A stretch of DNA of 53,648 nucleotides from Candidatus Zixiibacteriota bacterium (GTDB lineage Bacteria > Zixibacteria > MSB-5A5 > WJJR01 > JAJRUJ01): contig JAGVQM010000029.1 in NCBI GenBank assembly GCA_020051695.1, positions 1 through 53,648 of the forward strand, in the 5' to 3' direction. Position numbers and translations under genes: made by a program. The notes below the pieces were generated by a model. The model did no database searches. It was not told the origin of the DNA and worked only from the letters and a program-made list of their open reading frames with translations. Shown piece after piece: positions 43,929 to 52,381 of the stretch (position 1 is its first letter; the number at the start of each line of letters is the position of its first letter).

Positions 43929-45380
43929 TCATTCCGGACGGACCGCAATATACCCGGTATTGCCCCGCCGATCGTAGACCAGCAGGGATACTGCCTTCTT
44001 GCGGTCGGTCAGCGAACCGACCACCGTGTTATAATCCGTAATATCTTCGACAACCTGATGATCGATCTCCCCGATCACCATCCCCGGCCGGATGCCCTTC
44101 TCATACGCGGGGCCGTCGGGGTCGATATTTATCACCAGCACACCCGGCTGGTACGTTGAATTCATCCGCTCGGCGATTTGTGGGGTGCTAGTTTCCACCT
44201 CCAGCCCCAGCCAGCGCTGGGCCGGGGCGACGGCCGAAGTGTCCTGCCGGCTGCTCACCGCCAGCAGTCCCGCATCCCGATCGCTTAAACGCACAGGGAT
44301 CTCCAATTGCCGGCCGCGGCGAATGACCGCAAGGTTGACCACCGCGTCGGGCTTGGCCATCCAGATCAGCCGCATGAAATGCTGCGCGTCGGTGATTTTC
44401 TCATGATCAAAACCGACGATCACGTCCCCGGGGGTCAACCCGGCTGCCTCAGCCGGAGTATTCTCGAACACCCGGTTGATCAGCACGCCGTCGGCCGAGG
44501 GCAGACTTTCCGCCTCGACATCATCCCAGGTGATATCGCGTGGTTCGATACCCAGCCAACCCCGGTTGACCCTGCCCGATGACTGCAAGTCCGGGATAAC
44601 CACTTTGGCGAAATTGATCGGAATGGCGAAACCGATCCCGACATTCGATCCGGTGGGGCTGGCAATTGCCGAATTTATCCCCACTACCCGGCCCGACAAA
44701 CTGACCAGCGGTCCGCCGGAATTCCCGGGATTGATCGAGGCGTCGGTCTGGATATAATTTTGATAAGTCGGCGTGCCTTCCATAAAATTCAAATCAGTCC
44801 GCCCCAGCGCCGAAATTACCCCCACCGTCACTGTCCGGTCAAGCCCCTGCTGCGGGAAGGGGTTGCCGATGGCAATCACCCAATCGCCGACCAAAAGCGA
44901 GTCGGAATCGCCGAATTCCAAATAGGATACCACATGATCGGCTTTGATCCGCAAGAGCGCCAGGTCAGTGGCGTCATCGACACCGACCAATTCGGCGGTA
45001 AATTCGCTTTTGTCCGAAAGACGGACGGTGATTTCATCGGCGCCTGCCACCACATGGTTGTTCGTCAGGATATAGCCGTCGGCCGAGATCAAAAAACCCG
45101 ATCCCAGCGACCTCTGGCGTTGCTCGCCGTGCCAGGGGAATAACTCATCAAATAGTGAACCGAAAGGATTAGTTTGATCCTGCTCGGTTTGTTTGAGTTC
45201 GGCGGAAATGTTGACCACCGCGTCCTTAACCCGGCGGACCACCTCGACAAAGGGCGAATGCCCCTCGGCGGTCAACGGCAGGTTTTGCGCTGCGGCGTCC
45301 CCGCCCACAGCGCTAAAGACAAAAACAGCCGCGATAACGGCTGATATTCCTCTGCTCAAAATCCCGGCGCCCCACATCAT
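43929..45380 (-). CDS. degP: Periplasmic serine protease HtrA/DegP
   Basis: 483 aa envelope quality-control protease. A signal peptide (AVIAAVFVFSAVGGDAAAQ) precedes a trypsin-like domain with the catalytic triad His109 (TNNHVV), Asp139 (DDATDLALL) and Ser221 (NPGNSGGPL). Two PDZ domains follow (about residues 260-360, GWLGIEPRD...; and 385-480, RWLGLEVETS, GPAYEKGIRPGMVIGEID). Family length is standard. It is co-oriented with the RpoD-family sigma gene 36 bp downstream. A TTGACT/TAACTT pair with a 17-nt spacer about 60 bases upstream is a weak promoter candidate; stress control cannot be shown from sequence. Confidence 0.94.
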   Translation of the reverse strand: MMWGAGILSRGISAVIAAVFVFSAVGGDAAAQNLPLTAEGHSPFVEVVRRVKDAVVNISAELKQTEQDQTNPFGSLFDELFPWHGEQRQRSLGSGFLISADGYILTNNHVVAGADEITVRLSDKSEFTAELVGVDDATDLALLRIKADHVVSYLEFGDSDSLLVGDWVIAIGNPFPQQGLDRTVTVGVISALGRTDLNFMEGTPTYQNYIQTDASINPGNSGGPLVSLSGRVVGINSAIASPTGSNVGIGFAIPINFAKVVIPDLQSSGRVNRGWLGIEPRDITWDDVEAESLPSADGVLINRVFENTPAEAAGLTPGDVIVGFDHEKITDAQHFMRLIWMAKPDAVVNLAVIRRGRQLEIPVRLSDRDAGLLAVSSRQDTSAVAPAQRWLGLEVETSTPQIAERMNSTYQPGVLVINIDPDGPAYEKGIRPGMVIGEIDHQVVEDITDYNTVVGSLTDRKKAVSLLVYDRRGNTGYIAVRPE

Positions 45381-45632
45381 TTGGATATCACGAATCGCTC
45401 GCTATATACGACAAACAAGAAAGTTACCCGAAAGGTCAATCAAAGTCAAGGACTCGAAAAAATAATGACAGTAATCGCGGATTCGCCAATCCCCCCTTCT
45501 CGCTCAAAAACCACACTTTATACGCTTGAGGTTAGGACATGTTGCAGCAAATAAAACAGTAATGCCATTTTCGGGCCGACTGCGGTACCTCGAAGGCGAC
45601 GGTTCCGTGCCGGACGGGGGCGGGACGCCGAC

Positions 45633-47738
45633 CTACCCCTTGCTGACAAAAAACATATGCGAATCACCGGGCCGGATCGGGAGGGACAACCCGGCGGCCA
45701 ATTCTGCCTGGGCGACCTTGATTTCCTGCTCGGTGTAAATGTCCATCATTTTGAGGCGTTTGGACTTAATTCCTGCCGCAGCCAGGTCCGCCCATACAAT
45801 CACCGGGCGGGCGTCTGTTGAATCATCCTGCCAATCGGCAATATGGGCGGAATTCTCGATGATATACAACAATCCGCATTTGTCACTAGTGTGCAGAACC
45901 ACACTTACCGCGCTGTCGGGTGAGCCGACCAGGGGCTTGAGTTGGTGGCTGGGCCATAATGATGAGAAAAACTGCCCATGTGAGGGGTCCCCGGAGGACG
46001 CAGGATCAAAAGTCAACATGTGCCAGAGACCCTGGCCCAGTTTGCCGACTGTGCCATAGATTTTTGCCCCCGATTTGACCAGCGCTTTGGCCCGCGTGGG
46101 CAAGCGGCGAATGTTACCATACACCTGCGAGACAAACGGTCCGGCAGGAGTATCCAACACGCAAATCCGGTAATCCGGCGTGGTCCGCACACCGAGGGCT
46201 TTGGCCAGGATATCGCAGGGTTCCATGTTATCGTCGAACCGCGGCATCAAGCCATAAAACACCATTCCCACTCCGCCCCGCAACAATTCGACCAAGGTGG
46301 TTTGGGCCTCAGCCGACATATATTCGGCGAGCGGCACAATCAAGACCTTATAGTTGCCCAACGTTTCGGGTACGGTCAGGTCCCAAATCCGATAATCAAA
46401 GCCGCACCGCATCAGGTCGCGGCCAATAGCTTCAAAACCGTGCCCAACCAGATCGGGCAAATATGAGAATGGCCCACTCCGCCCCAGAACCATGCCGCGC
46501 AGGTAGGGCCGATAACGCAGCAGACAAATCGAGGCGAAATGACGCATTTTCTCGAATTCGATTTTAGCCAATTGAAAATTCACCCGGCGGATGATTTCAT
46601 ATGACGGGCCGATCGCGCCCGATTCGGAGAGGGCCGCACCATACCAGCGGTCCCGGCCGACAAACATACTGAAATTCATGCCCTTGACCCCGGAAGCCAG
46701 TGCGGCGGTCAATTGCCGTTTAACTTCGCGCTCGGTAATCGGCCGGAATTTTTCCGAAACATCGGGGTTGGGCGAGGCCCGCCCCACTCCAAAGCTGGAA
46801 ACAAATCCCATCTCCTGGCCATCGGAGATCGATCGTCCCCGGTCCATTATTTTATCCAGCGGCGAATCCAGGGAGATATTGGTCGTGAAAATCGTCCGTT
46901 CAGCGGTACGGGCATCGGCCAAATCCGGGAAATTATATCCGCCGTTCCACGCGCACGCGCGGGAAAACATCGCCGACATCTCCGCGCCCGAAAGCAGCTC
47001 GGCGATGGAATCGGCATAGCGGTTGACCAAATGTTCGCGGAATGCAATCCAATCCAGATGCGGCACCACCTGCGCCGGGTCTTTGGCCTCGAATTCCCGC
47101 GGCGGGATGACTTCCGCGAAATCCTTGTATTTTGTCTTGTAAATTTTATTCAGTTGTTCAATGGACGCGTGTTTCACTTCCAGAAATTTGGGGAACAGAC
47201 TGCGGACGACATATTCATTGTAGTCACCGGAGTAGGGGTCGAAATTATGACAAAACGACGGTTCATGGTCGATTTCAATCAGGAACACCGGGCCGCGCGG
47301 GTAGATGTAATTTTTCACAACTTCGGAAAAGACGGAAAAATAATGGCGCAGCAGGATTTGAAAACGAGTATGCAGATATGACGGCGTCAGCCCCCCGATC
47401 GCTCCGACATCGGCTTTGGCGGCCAGCGGTTCACCGTCTTTATTTTTGGCGGCCGTCTCCGGGTGCCGAAAAACGAAATCGGGGATCCCGCCATTGTCCC
47501 ACTGGGCCATAATCCACGGCCCCGGCTTGAGAATTATCTTAAACCCAAACTCCCGCGAAAGCTCCAAAAAAACGACCAGGTCTTTGGCTGGGTCCGATCG
47601 GCCCGAAAAATCGAATTCCCCCTGGCGCGGCTCGTGCAGGTTCCAGGGAACGGCAGTTGAGATAATGCGGAAGCCCGCCTTGCGGATGCGTTCAAAGCAA
47701 ATTGACCAGTATCGCTTGGACACGCGGAAATAGTGCAT
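45633..47738 (-). CDS. GH35/GH42-like beta-galactosidase-type glycosidase
   Basis: At least 701 aa. The TIM-barrel start (HYFRVSKRYWSICFERIRKA, STAVPWNLHEPRQGEFDFSG, ILKPGPWIMAQWDNGGIPDF) is typical of GH35; the acid/base region appears as LIEIDHEPSF. A GH42-like trimerisation (amidotransferase-like) domain follows (YKVLIVPLAEYMSAEAQTTL). No signal peptide is visible. ATG 47738 is the first canonical start, but it cuts beta-strand 1: the frame continues upstream without a stop to about 47850 and encodes the conserved lead-in VIGKEEYAPFAAE. No ATG, GTG or TTG exists there; AAGGAGG at 47851-47857 points to AUA 47843 or AUU 47840. True substrate is unknown. Confidence 0.8.
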   Translation of the reverse strand: MHYFRVSKRYWSICFERIRKAGFRIISTAVPWNLHEPRQGEFDFSGRSDPAKDLVVFLELSREFGFKIILKPGPWIMAQWDNGGIPDFVFRHPETAAKNKDGEPLAAKADVGAIGGLTPSYLHTRFQILLRHYFSVFSEVVKNYIYPRGPVFLIEIDHEPSFCHNFDPYSGDYNEYVVRSLFPKFLEVKHASIEQLNKIYKTKYKDFAEVIPPREFEAKDPAQVVPHLDWIAFREHLVNRYADSIAELLSGAEMSAMFSRACAWNGGYNFPDLADARTAERTIFTTNISLDSPLDKIMDRGRSISDGQEMGFVSSFGVGRASPNPDVSEKFRPITEREVKRQLTAALASGVKGMNFSMFVGRDRWYGAALSESGAIGPSYEIIRRVNFQLAKIEFEKMRHFASICLLRYRPYLRGMVLGRSGPFSYLPDLVGHGFEAIGRDLMRCGFDYRIWDLTVPETLGNYKVLIVPLAEYMSAEAQTTLVELLRGGVGMVFYGLMPRFDDNMEPCDILAKALGVRTTPDYRICVLDTPAGPFVSQVYGNIRRLPTRAKALVKSGAKIYGTVGKLGQGLWHMLTFDPASSGDPSHGQFFSSLWPSHQLKPLVGSPDSAVSVVLHTSDKCGLLYIIENSAHIADWQDDSTDARPVIVWADLAAAGIKSKRLKMMDIYTEQEIKVAQAELAAGLSLPIRPGDSHMFFVSKG

Positions 47739-47837
47739 TTCCGCGGCAAAAGGCGCATATTCTTCCTTGCCGATGACGAACTTATTATCGACAATCTTAA
47801 GTGCGGTCCGCGAACTCTTTGCGCTACCAGCTGTTAC

Positions 47838-47857
47838 AATTATGGCGACGCCTCCTT
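47838..47857 (-). promoter_or_regulatory. Strong RBS before AUA/AUU of the glycosidase
   Basis: AAGGAGG on the minus strand (47851-47857) sits 7 nt before AUA (47841-47843) and 10 nt before AUU (47838-47840), in frame with the glycosidase and 35 codons ahead of its first ATG. No better start codon exists in this open stretch. A sequence error or a non-canonical initiation codon explains it. Confidence 0.55.
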
Positions 47858-48013
47858 GGCGAAATTACTCGAACCTGCCCCAAAATCAACTAAGCAAGTA
47901 TTAAACTCTTTAGAGGGGGTGAAGTCAAGATATTTCTTCTAACCTATTGGGAGATAATGAGGAACAAAACCGGAGGGCAAAATCGCGCCAAATCGCGGGG
48001 CGGTCGGCTTCTT

Positions 48014-48958
48014 TTACTTCAGTAGGAGCATTTTTCGCATTTGCTGGTGGTCTCCGGCAGCGAGGCGATAAAAATAGATCCCCGAGCCAACCCGTTCACC
48101 CCGATAGTCTTCGCCATTCCAAAATGCCTGTTGCCGACCCGCATTCTTTGGGCCGTCGACAAGCGTGATGACGCTCCGCCCCAGAATGTCAAAGACCTCC
48201 AAACGGACAATTCCCGGTTGCGGCAGGGAAAACTCAATGTGTGTGCCGGCGTTGAACGGATTGGGGTAGTTTTGCGCCAGCTCGAATTCCAGCGGGATTG
48301 CATCATCCGCGTCCAGAATACCCCCGGGTGATGCAATAGTAATGATACCTTTGGTAAAGACAACTTCATCGGTTCCACTGGGGCCATGGTCAACCGGGGG
48401 CAACCCGCCGTCAATCAAGCTCACGGTTTGAAGGGCGGTCGTGAAGCAGGAGGTATCGATTTCGAATTTTCCGGGTTGCTCAGTAACCGCAAATGTGATC
48501 GTAACAATCGCCCGCCCCAGAGGTTGGGGGGCGGCGCCCAGCAATGCCCCAAGCGCATTGATCGCCAAATGGTCCGGCGATACCCCTTCATAGTTATCAT
48601 GATAAGCAGATACACAACGATTACCTTGCGGGATCCCGGCAATCGGCCTAACCTCCTCAACCATATACGCCCATGGCGTAACCCAATTCCAGGTCACTCC
48701 CTGTGCATACGGATGGTTTGAGGCATTGGCTCCGGTGTCATAGGGTAGCGGACCGGCCCAAAACGAGCCGGGATCAATCTCGCGCACGACCAGAGGGACG
48801 GTCAAGCCCAGCAACGTATTATCCCAGGCCACTGTGAAATCCACGGTCACGTCGGTTTGCCCCGGCTCGACGGTCCTGCTGGCCACATCGACGCGCCATT
48901 CGGCCCCGGCGGGAACGGCCAGAAAAACGAATACGACAAACAATCCGACGCGCCGCAC
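48014..48958 (-). CDS. Secreted protein with C-terminal sorting/FlgD-like Ig domain (paralog 1)
   Basis: About 314 aa from GTG 48958, which has GGGAG 8 nt upstream and directly begins a signal peptide (RRVGLFVVFVFLAVPAGAEW). ATG 49024 would add 22 residues. The N-terminal beta-sandwich (RTVEPGQTDVTVDFTVAWDN, LTVPLVVREIDPGSFW, LPYDTG) is shared with the two paralogs upstream. The domain ends VDHGPSGTDEVVFTKGIITI. A C-terminal YPNPFN-type domain ([20 protein letters not shown] ... [13 protein letters not shown]) closes the protein. Unlike the other two it has no thrombospondin type 3 repeats. Likely exported and anchored by the C-terminal domain. Confidence 0.82.
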   Translation of the reverse strand: MRRVGLFVVFVFLAVPAGAEWRVDVASRTVEPGQTDVTVDFTVAWDNTLLGLTVPLVVREIDPGSFWAGPLPYDTGANASNHPYAQGVTWNWVTPWAYMVEEVRPIAGIPQGNRCVSAYHDNYEGVSPDHLAINALGALLGAAPQPLGRAIVTITFAVTEQPGKFEIDTSCFTTALQTVSLIDGGLPPVDHGPSGTDEVVFTKGIITIASPGGILDADDAIPLEFELAQNYPNPFNAGTHIEFSLPQPGIVRLEVFDILGRSVITLVDGPKNAGRQQAFWNGEDYRGERVGSGIYFYRLAAGDHQQMRKMLLLK

Positions 48959-49105
48959 AACAGAAACTCCCGGCCCCCGGCGGCTGCCGGACAATCCTGT
49001 CTTAGTCACCCCACCTCTTTGCATAATGGCTGCTCGATGATGAGACTTCCCTGCCGCTGGTATACGATTAAATGTACGAGCGAGAAATTTGACTGGCGCC
49101 CCGAA

Positions 49106-50287
49106 TTATTTCATCAGAACCATTTTCTTCATCTCGGAAAAATCCGACGTGGTCAGTCGATAGAAATAGATCCCCGAGGCCACATTCTTACCGTCCCGGT
49201 CTGTGCCGTCCCAGACGGCCTGCTGCTGTCCGGCCGCGCGATATCCCTCGGCCAGAGTGGCCACATTTCGCCCAAGAATATCGTATACATCGAGTTGAAC
49301 ATGACCTCCTCTCGACAGAACAAATTCAATCAAAGTGCGGGCATTAAATGGATTCGGGTAGTTTTGCAGCAGCGCATATTTTTCGGGCACCGCGTCCTGC
49401 TGCTCGAAAATGGCGTTGGTATCGCAATCGGACGGATTCTGCTCCGGATTATACAGATCCGGGCAGACATCGCAAGAATCCCCGAACAGGTCGCCGTCGC
49501 TGTCTTCCTGTAGTGGATTCGGCGTCAGCAGACAATTATCGCAGGCATCGCCGACACTATCCGCATCCGTATCCTCCTGGCTAATGTTGTAGATAAGCGG
49601 ACAATTATCCTGGTCATCGGGGAAGCCGTCTTCATCGGTGTCTTTCCAGAGAGTGACGACACCTTTATTAAAAACAGTCTCTCCGGTCCCCTTGGGGCCG
49701 TGATCGACGGCGATCATGGCATTATCGATCATGTAAATAGTGCTGTTGGATGTCGACACACACGCGGTGTCGAACTCGAACCGCCCGGCGGTGTTGGTCA
49801 CATCGAAGGTTAATGTGAGAACCACTCGGCCGGCGGGTTGGGCGTCAGCGTAAAGCCCCGAACTGGAAGCGCTTACCACCAACTGATCGGGGGGCTGGCC
49901 GTTATAAAAGCTGTCGGCCGGCGGATTGCACAGAAAGTCGAATGGAATTTTTAAGGCCGGCCGGACCTCCTCATTAAGATTGGCCCACGGTGCGGCCCAG
50001 TTCCAGGCGGCACCGTATTGGTAGGGATGCCAAAACCCGTTCCCGCCGGTATCGTAGGGCAAATTGCCCGTCCAGAAGGCGCCAGAATCAATCTGTCTGA
50101 CGATTAGCGGCAAAGAGAAGCTGGCAAGCGGAATATCCCAGTATACGGTGATATCCAGGGTCACCCCGGTCTGGCCGGCGTCCACGGTCTTGGTTTCAAT
50201 ATCAATGCGCCACTCGGCCCGGCCCGGCGCCGCACAGCATGCCATCAGTACCATCATGATTGCGGTGCAATACAACATCGCTTTCAT
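49106..50287 (-). CDS. Secreted protein with thrombospondin type 3 repeats and C-terminal sorting domain (paralog 2)
   Basis: About 393 aa from ATG 50287, which follows AAGGAG with 7-nt spacing; the open frame to 50383 adds unrelated residues. Order: signal peptide ([20 protein letters not shown]), the family N-terminal beta-sandwich ([40 protein letters not shown]), then three to four calcium-binding thrombospondin type 3 repeats ([45 protein letters not shown]) and the YPNPFN-type sorting domain ending [20 protein letters not shown]. No catalytic motif. A surface, possibly calcium-stabilised, adhesin or matrix protein is likely. Confidence 0.85.
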   Translation of the reverse strand: MKAMLYCTAIMMVLMACCAAPGRAEWRIDIETKTVDAGQTGVTLDITVYWDIPLASFSLPLIVRQIDSGAFWTGNLPYDTGGNGFWHPYQYGAAWNWAAPWANLNEEVRPALKIPFDFLCNPPADSFYNGQPPDQLVVSASSSGLYADAQPAGRVVLTLTFDVTNTAGRFEFDTACVSTSNSTIYMIDNAMIAVDHGPKGTGETVFNKGVVTLWKDTDEDGFPDDQDNCPLIYNISQEDTDADSVGDACDNCLLTPNPLQEDSDGDLFGDSCDVCPDLYNPEQNPSDCDTNAIFEQQDAVPEKYALLQNYPNPFNARTLIEFVLSRGGHVQLDVYDILGRNVATLAEGYRAAGQQQAVWDGTDRDGKNVASGIYFYRLTTSDFSEMKKMVLMK

Positions 50288-50649
50288 TCCCATTCTCCTT
50301 GCCCCTGCGGACGTGCGGCCCGCCCCTTGTTTCGGCTGCGACGCGTCGTGCCAGCGAATCGGCGCGGCATCAGCCGTTGTCATGCGGCAAGATACCGCAT
50401 TTCTTCACCGGTGCGTATGACAAAATCCCCCTGATATTTTACCCCAAAAACCGCGAATTATCTGAATCGCCAGCTGATAGATCAGCGCATTGCCAAGCAT
50501 GTGTGGAAAATTCGAGACCGCCCATCCCACCCCAAAGCATTCAACCGCCTGCCACAATTAATTGACCTCTGCCTTTAAACGTCAGACGCGTTCACCCTGA
50601 CGGCTGTTTCAGATCAACTAATTGCTCTGTTGCGATTGCGCCTCCCCGG

Positions 50650-50704
50650 GACTATCCCGATCAGATACTTCAAGTTATAATATAACTCAAACCCCGGGAT
50701 AGTC
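50650..50704. repeat. Nested inverted repeat upstream of paralog 2
   Basis: Perfect 10-bp arms (50650-50659 and 50695-50704) enclose a second 6-bp inverted repeat (50673-50678 and 50682-50687) in AT-rich sequence containing TATAAT-like stretches. It could be an operator, an mRNA leader hairpin for paralog 2, or a dispersed element. Confidence 0.6.
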
Positions 50705-50785
50705 AAGCCCTTTTGGTCTGATTCAGCCAACATTCTGGCCAAACAACGCGCATGGACCGCCGTAATCCGTTGCCTTGTAATATAT

Positions 50786-50818
50786 TAAAAAATCCCCCGC
50801 CGACAACCGACGGGGGAT
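50786..50818 (-). terminator. Intrinsic terminator after paralog 3
   Basis: On the minus strand ATCCCCC...GGGGGAT arms with an inner CGG/CCG pairing are followed by a run of six U residues. It lies 22 nt past the stop of the gene at 50840. Confidence 0.88.
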
Positions 50819-50839
50819 GAGAATTCAATTTCGCTGCAG

Positions 50840-52033
50840 CTACTTCATCAGAACCATTTTCTTCATCTCCGTGAAATCACCCGCAGACAACCGGTAGAAA
50901 TACATCCCCGAACTCACCGTCCGCCCTCTGGCGTCCTTCCCGGTCCAGGCCACCTGCTTGCGCCCCGAGGACAGGTATTCATCCACCAGAGTCGTGACTT
51001 TCTGGCCCAGGATATCATACACTTCGAGTCGGACATACCCACCTTCCCGCAACGCAAATTCTATTACCGTGTTGGCGTTAAACGGGTTGGGGTAATTTTG
51101 CATCAGTGAGTAATCCCCCGGGACCGCGTCATCAATTTCAAGAATGCCGCTCGGGCAATCTTCCGGTCTTTGTTCCGGGTTATATAGGAACGGGCAATTG
51201 TCACAGGAATCGCCGTACGCGTCGGTGCCGTTGGTATCGCTGTTTTCCTGCTCCGGGTTGTAGGTCAGCTGGCAATTATCGCAGACATTGCCCACGCTAT
51301 CTGCATCATCATCTTCCTGGGCGGGATTGTGGACCAGCCAGCAGTTGTCCAAATGGTCGGGGATACCGTCTTCATCGGTGTCCTTATTAATCGTGACCAC
51401 ACCCTTGGTGAAGGTGGCTTCGCCGGTCCCCAAAGAAGCATGGTCCACGGGGGGAAACGCATCATCGATGAGATATAAAGTTTTCAGCTGCAAATTCACG
51501 CATGCAGTATCAAACTCAAACCTGCCGCCCACGTCGGTAACATCGAAGGTTATTGTACAATATTTGCGACCGTTGGGAGTTGCCGGACATGGCGGCGCAC
51601 CGGTCCCGGCGGCCGCGAGCATAAAATTGTCGGGCGGCACGCCGTTGTAGAGCGTATCGGCCATCGGTGTGCACGGATTAAATTTGGCGTCCTTGTCAGA
51701 TGGAAATAACCCTTCAGTCAAAGTCGCCCATGGCGAAGCCCAGCTCCATGCCACATGATACGGATACGGATGATAGAAACCCGTGGCATCTCCGGTATCG
51801 TACGGCAATACTCCGGTCCAGAATGCGCCTTCATCGACCTCGCGGACGACAAGCGGTAGCGATACTGCTGACAACGCCAAATCCCAGTACGCGGTGAAAT
51901 CGAGCGTGACGCCCGTCGCCCCCGCTTCGACAGTCTTGCTTTCGATTTCCACCGCCCATTTGGCCGATGCACCGACGGCAAAACTGAGAATGACGAGAGT
52001 CACTACTACAGCGATACGTGAAATAAATCTCAT
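50840..52033 (-). CDS. Secreted protein with thrombospondin type 3 repeats and C-terminal sorting domain (paralog 3)
   Basis: 397 aa, closest to paralog 2. Signal peptide (AVVVTLVILSFAVGASAKW), family beta-sandwich (KTVEAGATGVTLDFTAYWDL, SLPLVVREVDEGAFWTGVLP), [18 protein letters not shown], thrombospondin type 3 repeats (DTDEDGIPDHLDNCW, DDDADSVGNVCDNC, DAYGDSCDNC) and the YPNPFN C-terminal domain ending GMYFYRLSAGDFTEMKKM. ATG 52033 is preceded by AGGAGG at 9-nt spacing. It ends with its own terminator, so it is a separate transcription unit from paralog 2. Sequence similarity over the whole length indicates tandem duplication. Confidence 0.87.
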   Translation of the reverse strand: MRFISRIAVVVTLVILSFAVGASAKWAVEIESKTVEAGATGVTLDFTAYWDLALSAVSLPLVVREVDEGAFWTGVLPYDTGDATGFYHPYPYHVAWSWASPWATLTEGLFPSDKDAKFNPCTPMADTLYNGVPPDNFMLAAAGTGAPPCPATPNGRKYCTITFDVTDVGGRFEFDTACVNLQLKTLYLIDDAFPPVDHASLGTGEATFTKGVVTINKDTDEDGIPDHLDNCWLVHNPAQEDDDADSVGNVCDNCQLTYNPEQENSDTNGTDAYGDSCDNCPFLYNPEQRPEDCPSGILEIDDAVPGDYSLMQNYPNPFNANTVIEFALREGGYVRLEVYDILGQKVTTLVDEYLSSGRKQVAWTGKDARGRTVSSGMYFYRLSAGDFTEMKKMVLMK

Positions 52034-52381
52034 CCTCCCCTGCCTCCTATGCTTTGTATTTTGATATGATTATTTTCAGTTTCCGGTCTCCACGAACCAC
52101 ACCACACCCCCACTAATATAAACATTGCCTCCACGGGAGGGCTTTGTCAAATGAAAAAAGCGGTCTGCGGGAAAAAAATGAAGCCGCCGGCCCGGCTGAG
52201 GCCGGGGGAGGCCGCCACCCGCCCACAAAATCCACCGTTGCACCACGGCCCGTGGGCTTCCGAAGGCTGTGGCCGCACATGGGCGATCCGGCATCCCCCC
52301 CCGGGCGCGGTGACAAAAAAAGGACGAGAGGCAGTGCCTCTCGTCCTCCATACTACAGTGTTGCAACAGCAGTCGTCGTGA
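52034..52381. other. Intergenic region between paralog 3 and the dockerin-like gene
   Basis: About 350 bases with a GC-rich middle (52180-52310). It contains the terminator of the dockerin-like gene and must carry the promoter for paralog 3. A TTGACA-like hexamer lies near 52143-52148 on the minus strand but no matching -10 stands at the right distance. Confidence 0.45.
52315..52347 (-). terminator. Intrinsic terminator of the dockerin-like gene
   Basis: A perfect 13-bp palindrome (52321-52333 with 52335-52347) is followed on the minus strand by U6-7. It lies 34 nt past the dockerin gene stop. Confidence 0.93.

Larger units (their letters stand above)
50288..50839. other. Intergenic region between paralogs 2 and 3
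   Basis: About 550 bases; the first 96 could be coding if an upstream start of paralog 2 were used. It contains a large inverted repeat at 50650-50704 and the terminator of paralog 3 at 50786-50818. No small gene is supported. The paralog 2 promoter must be here. Confidence 0.4.
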
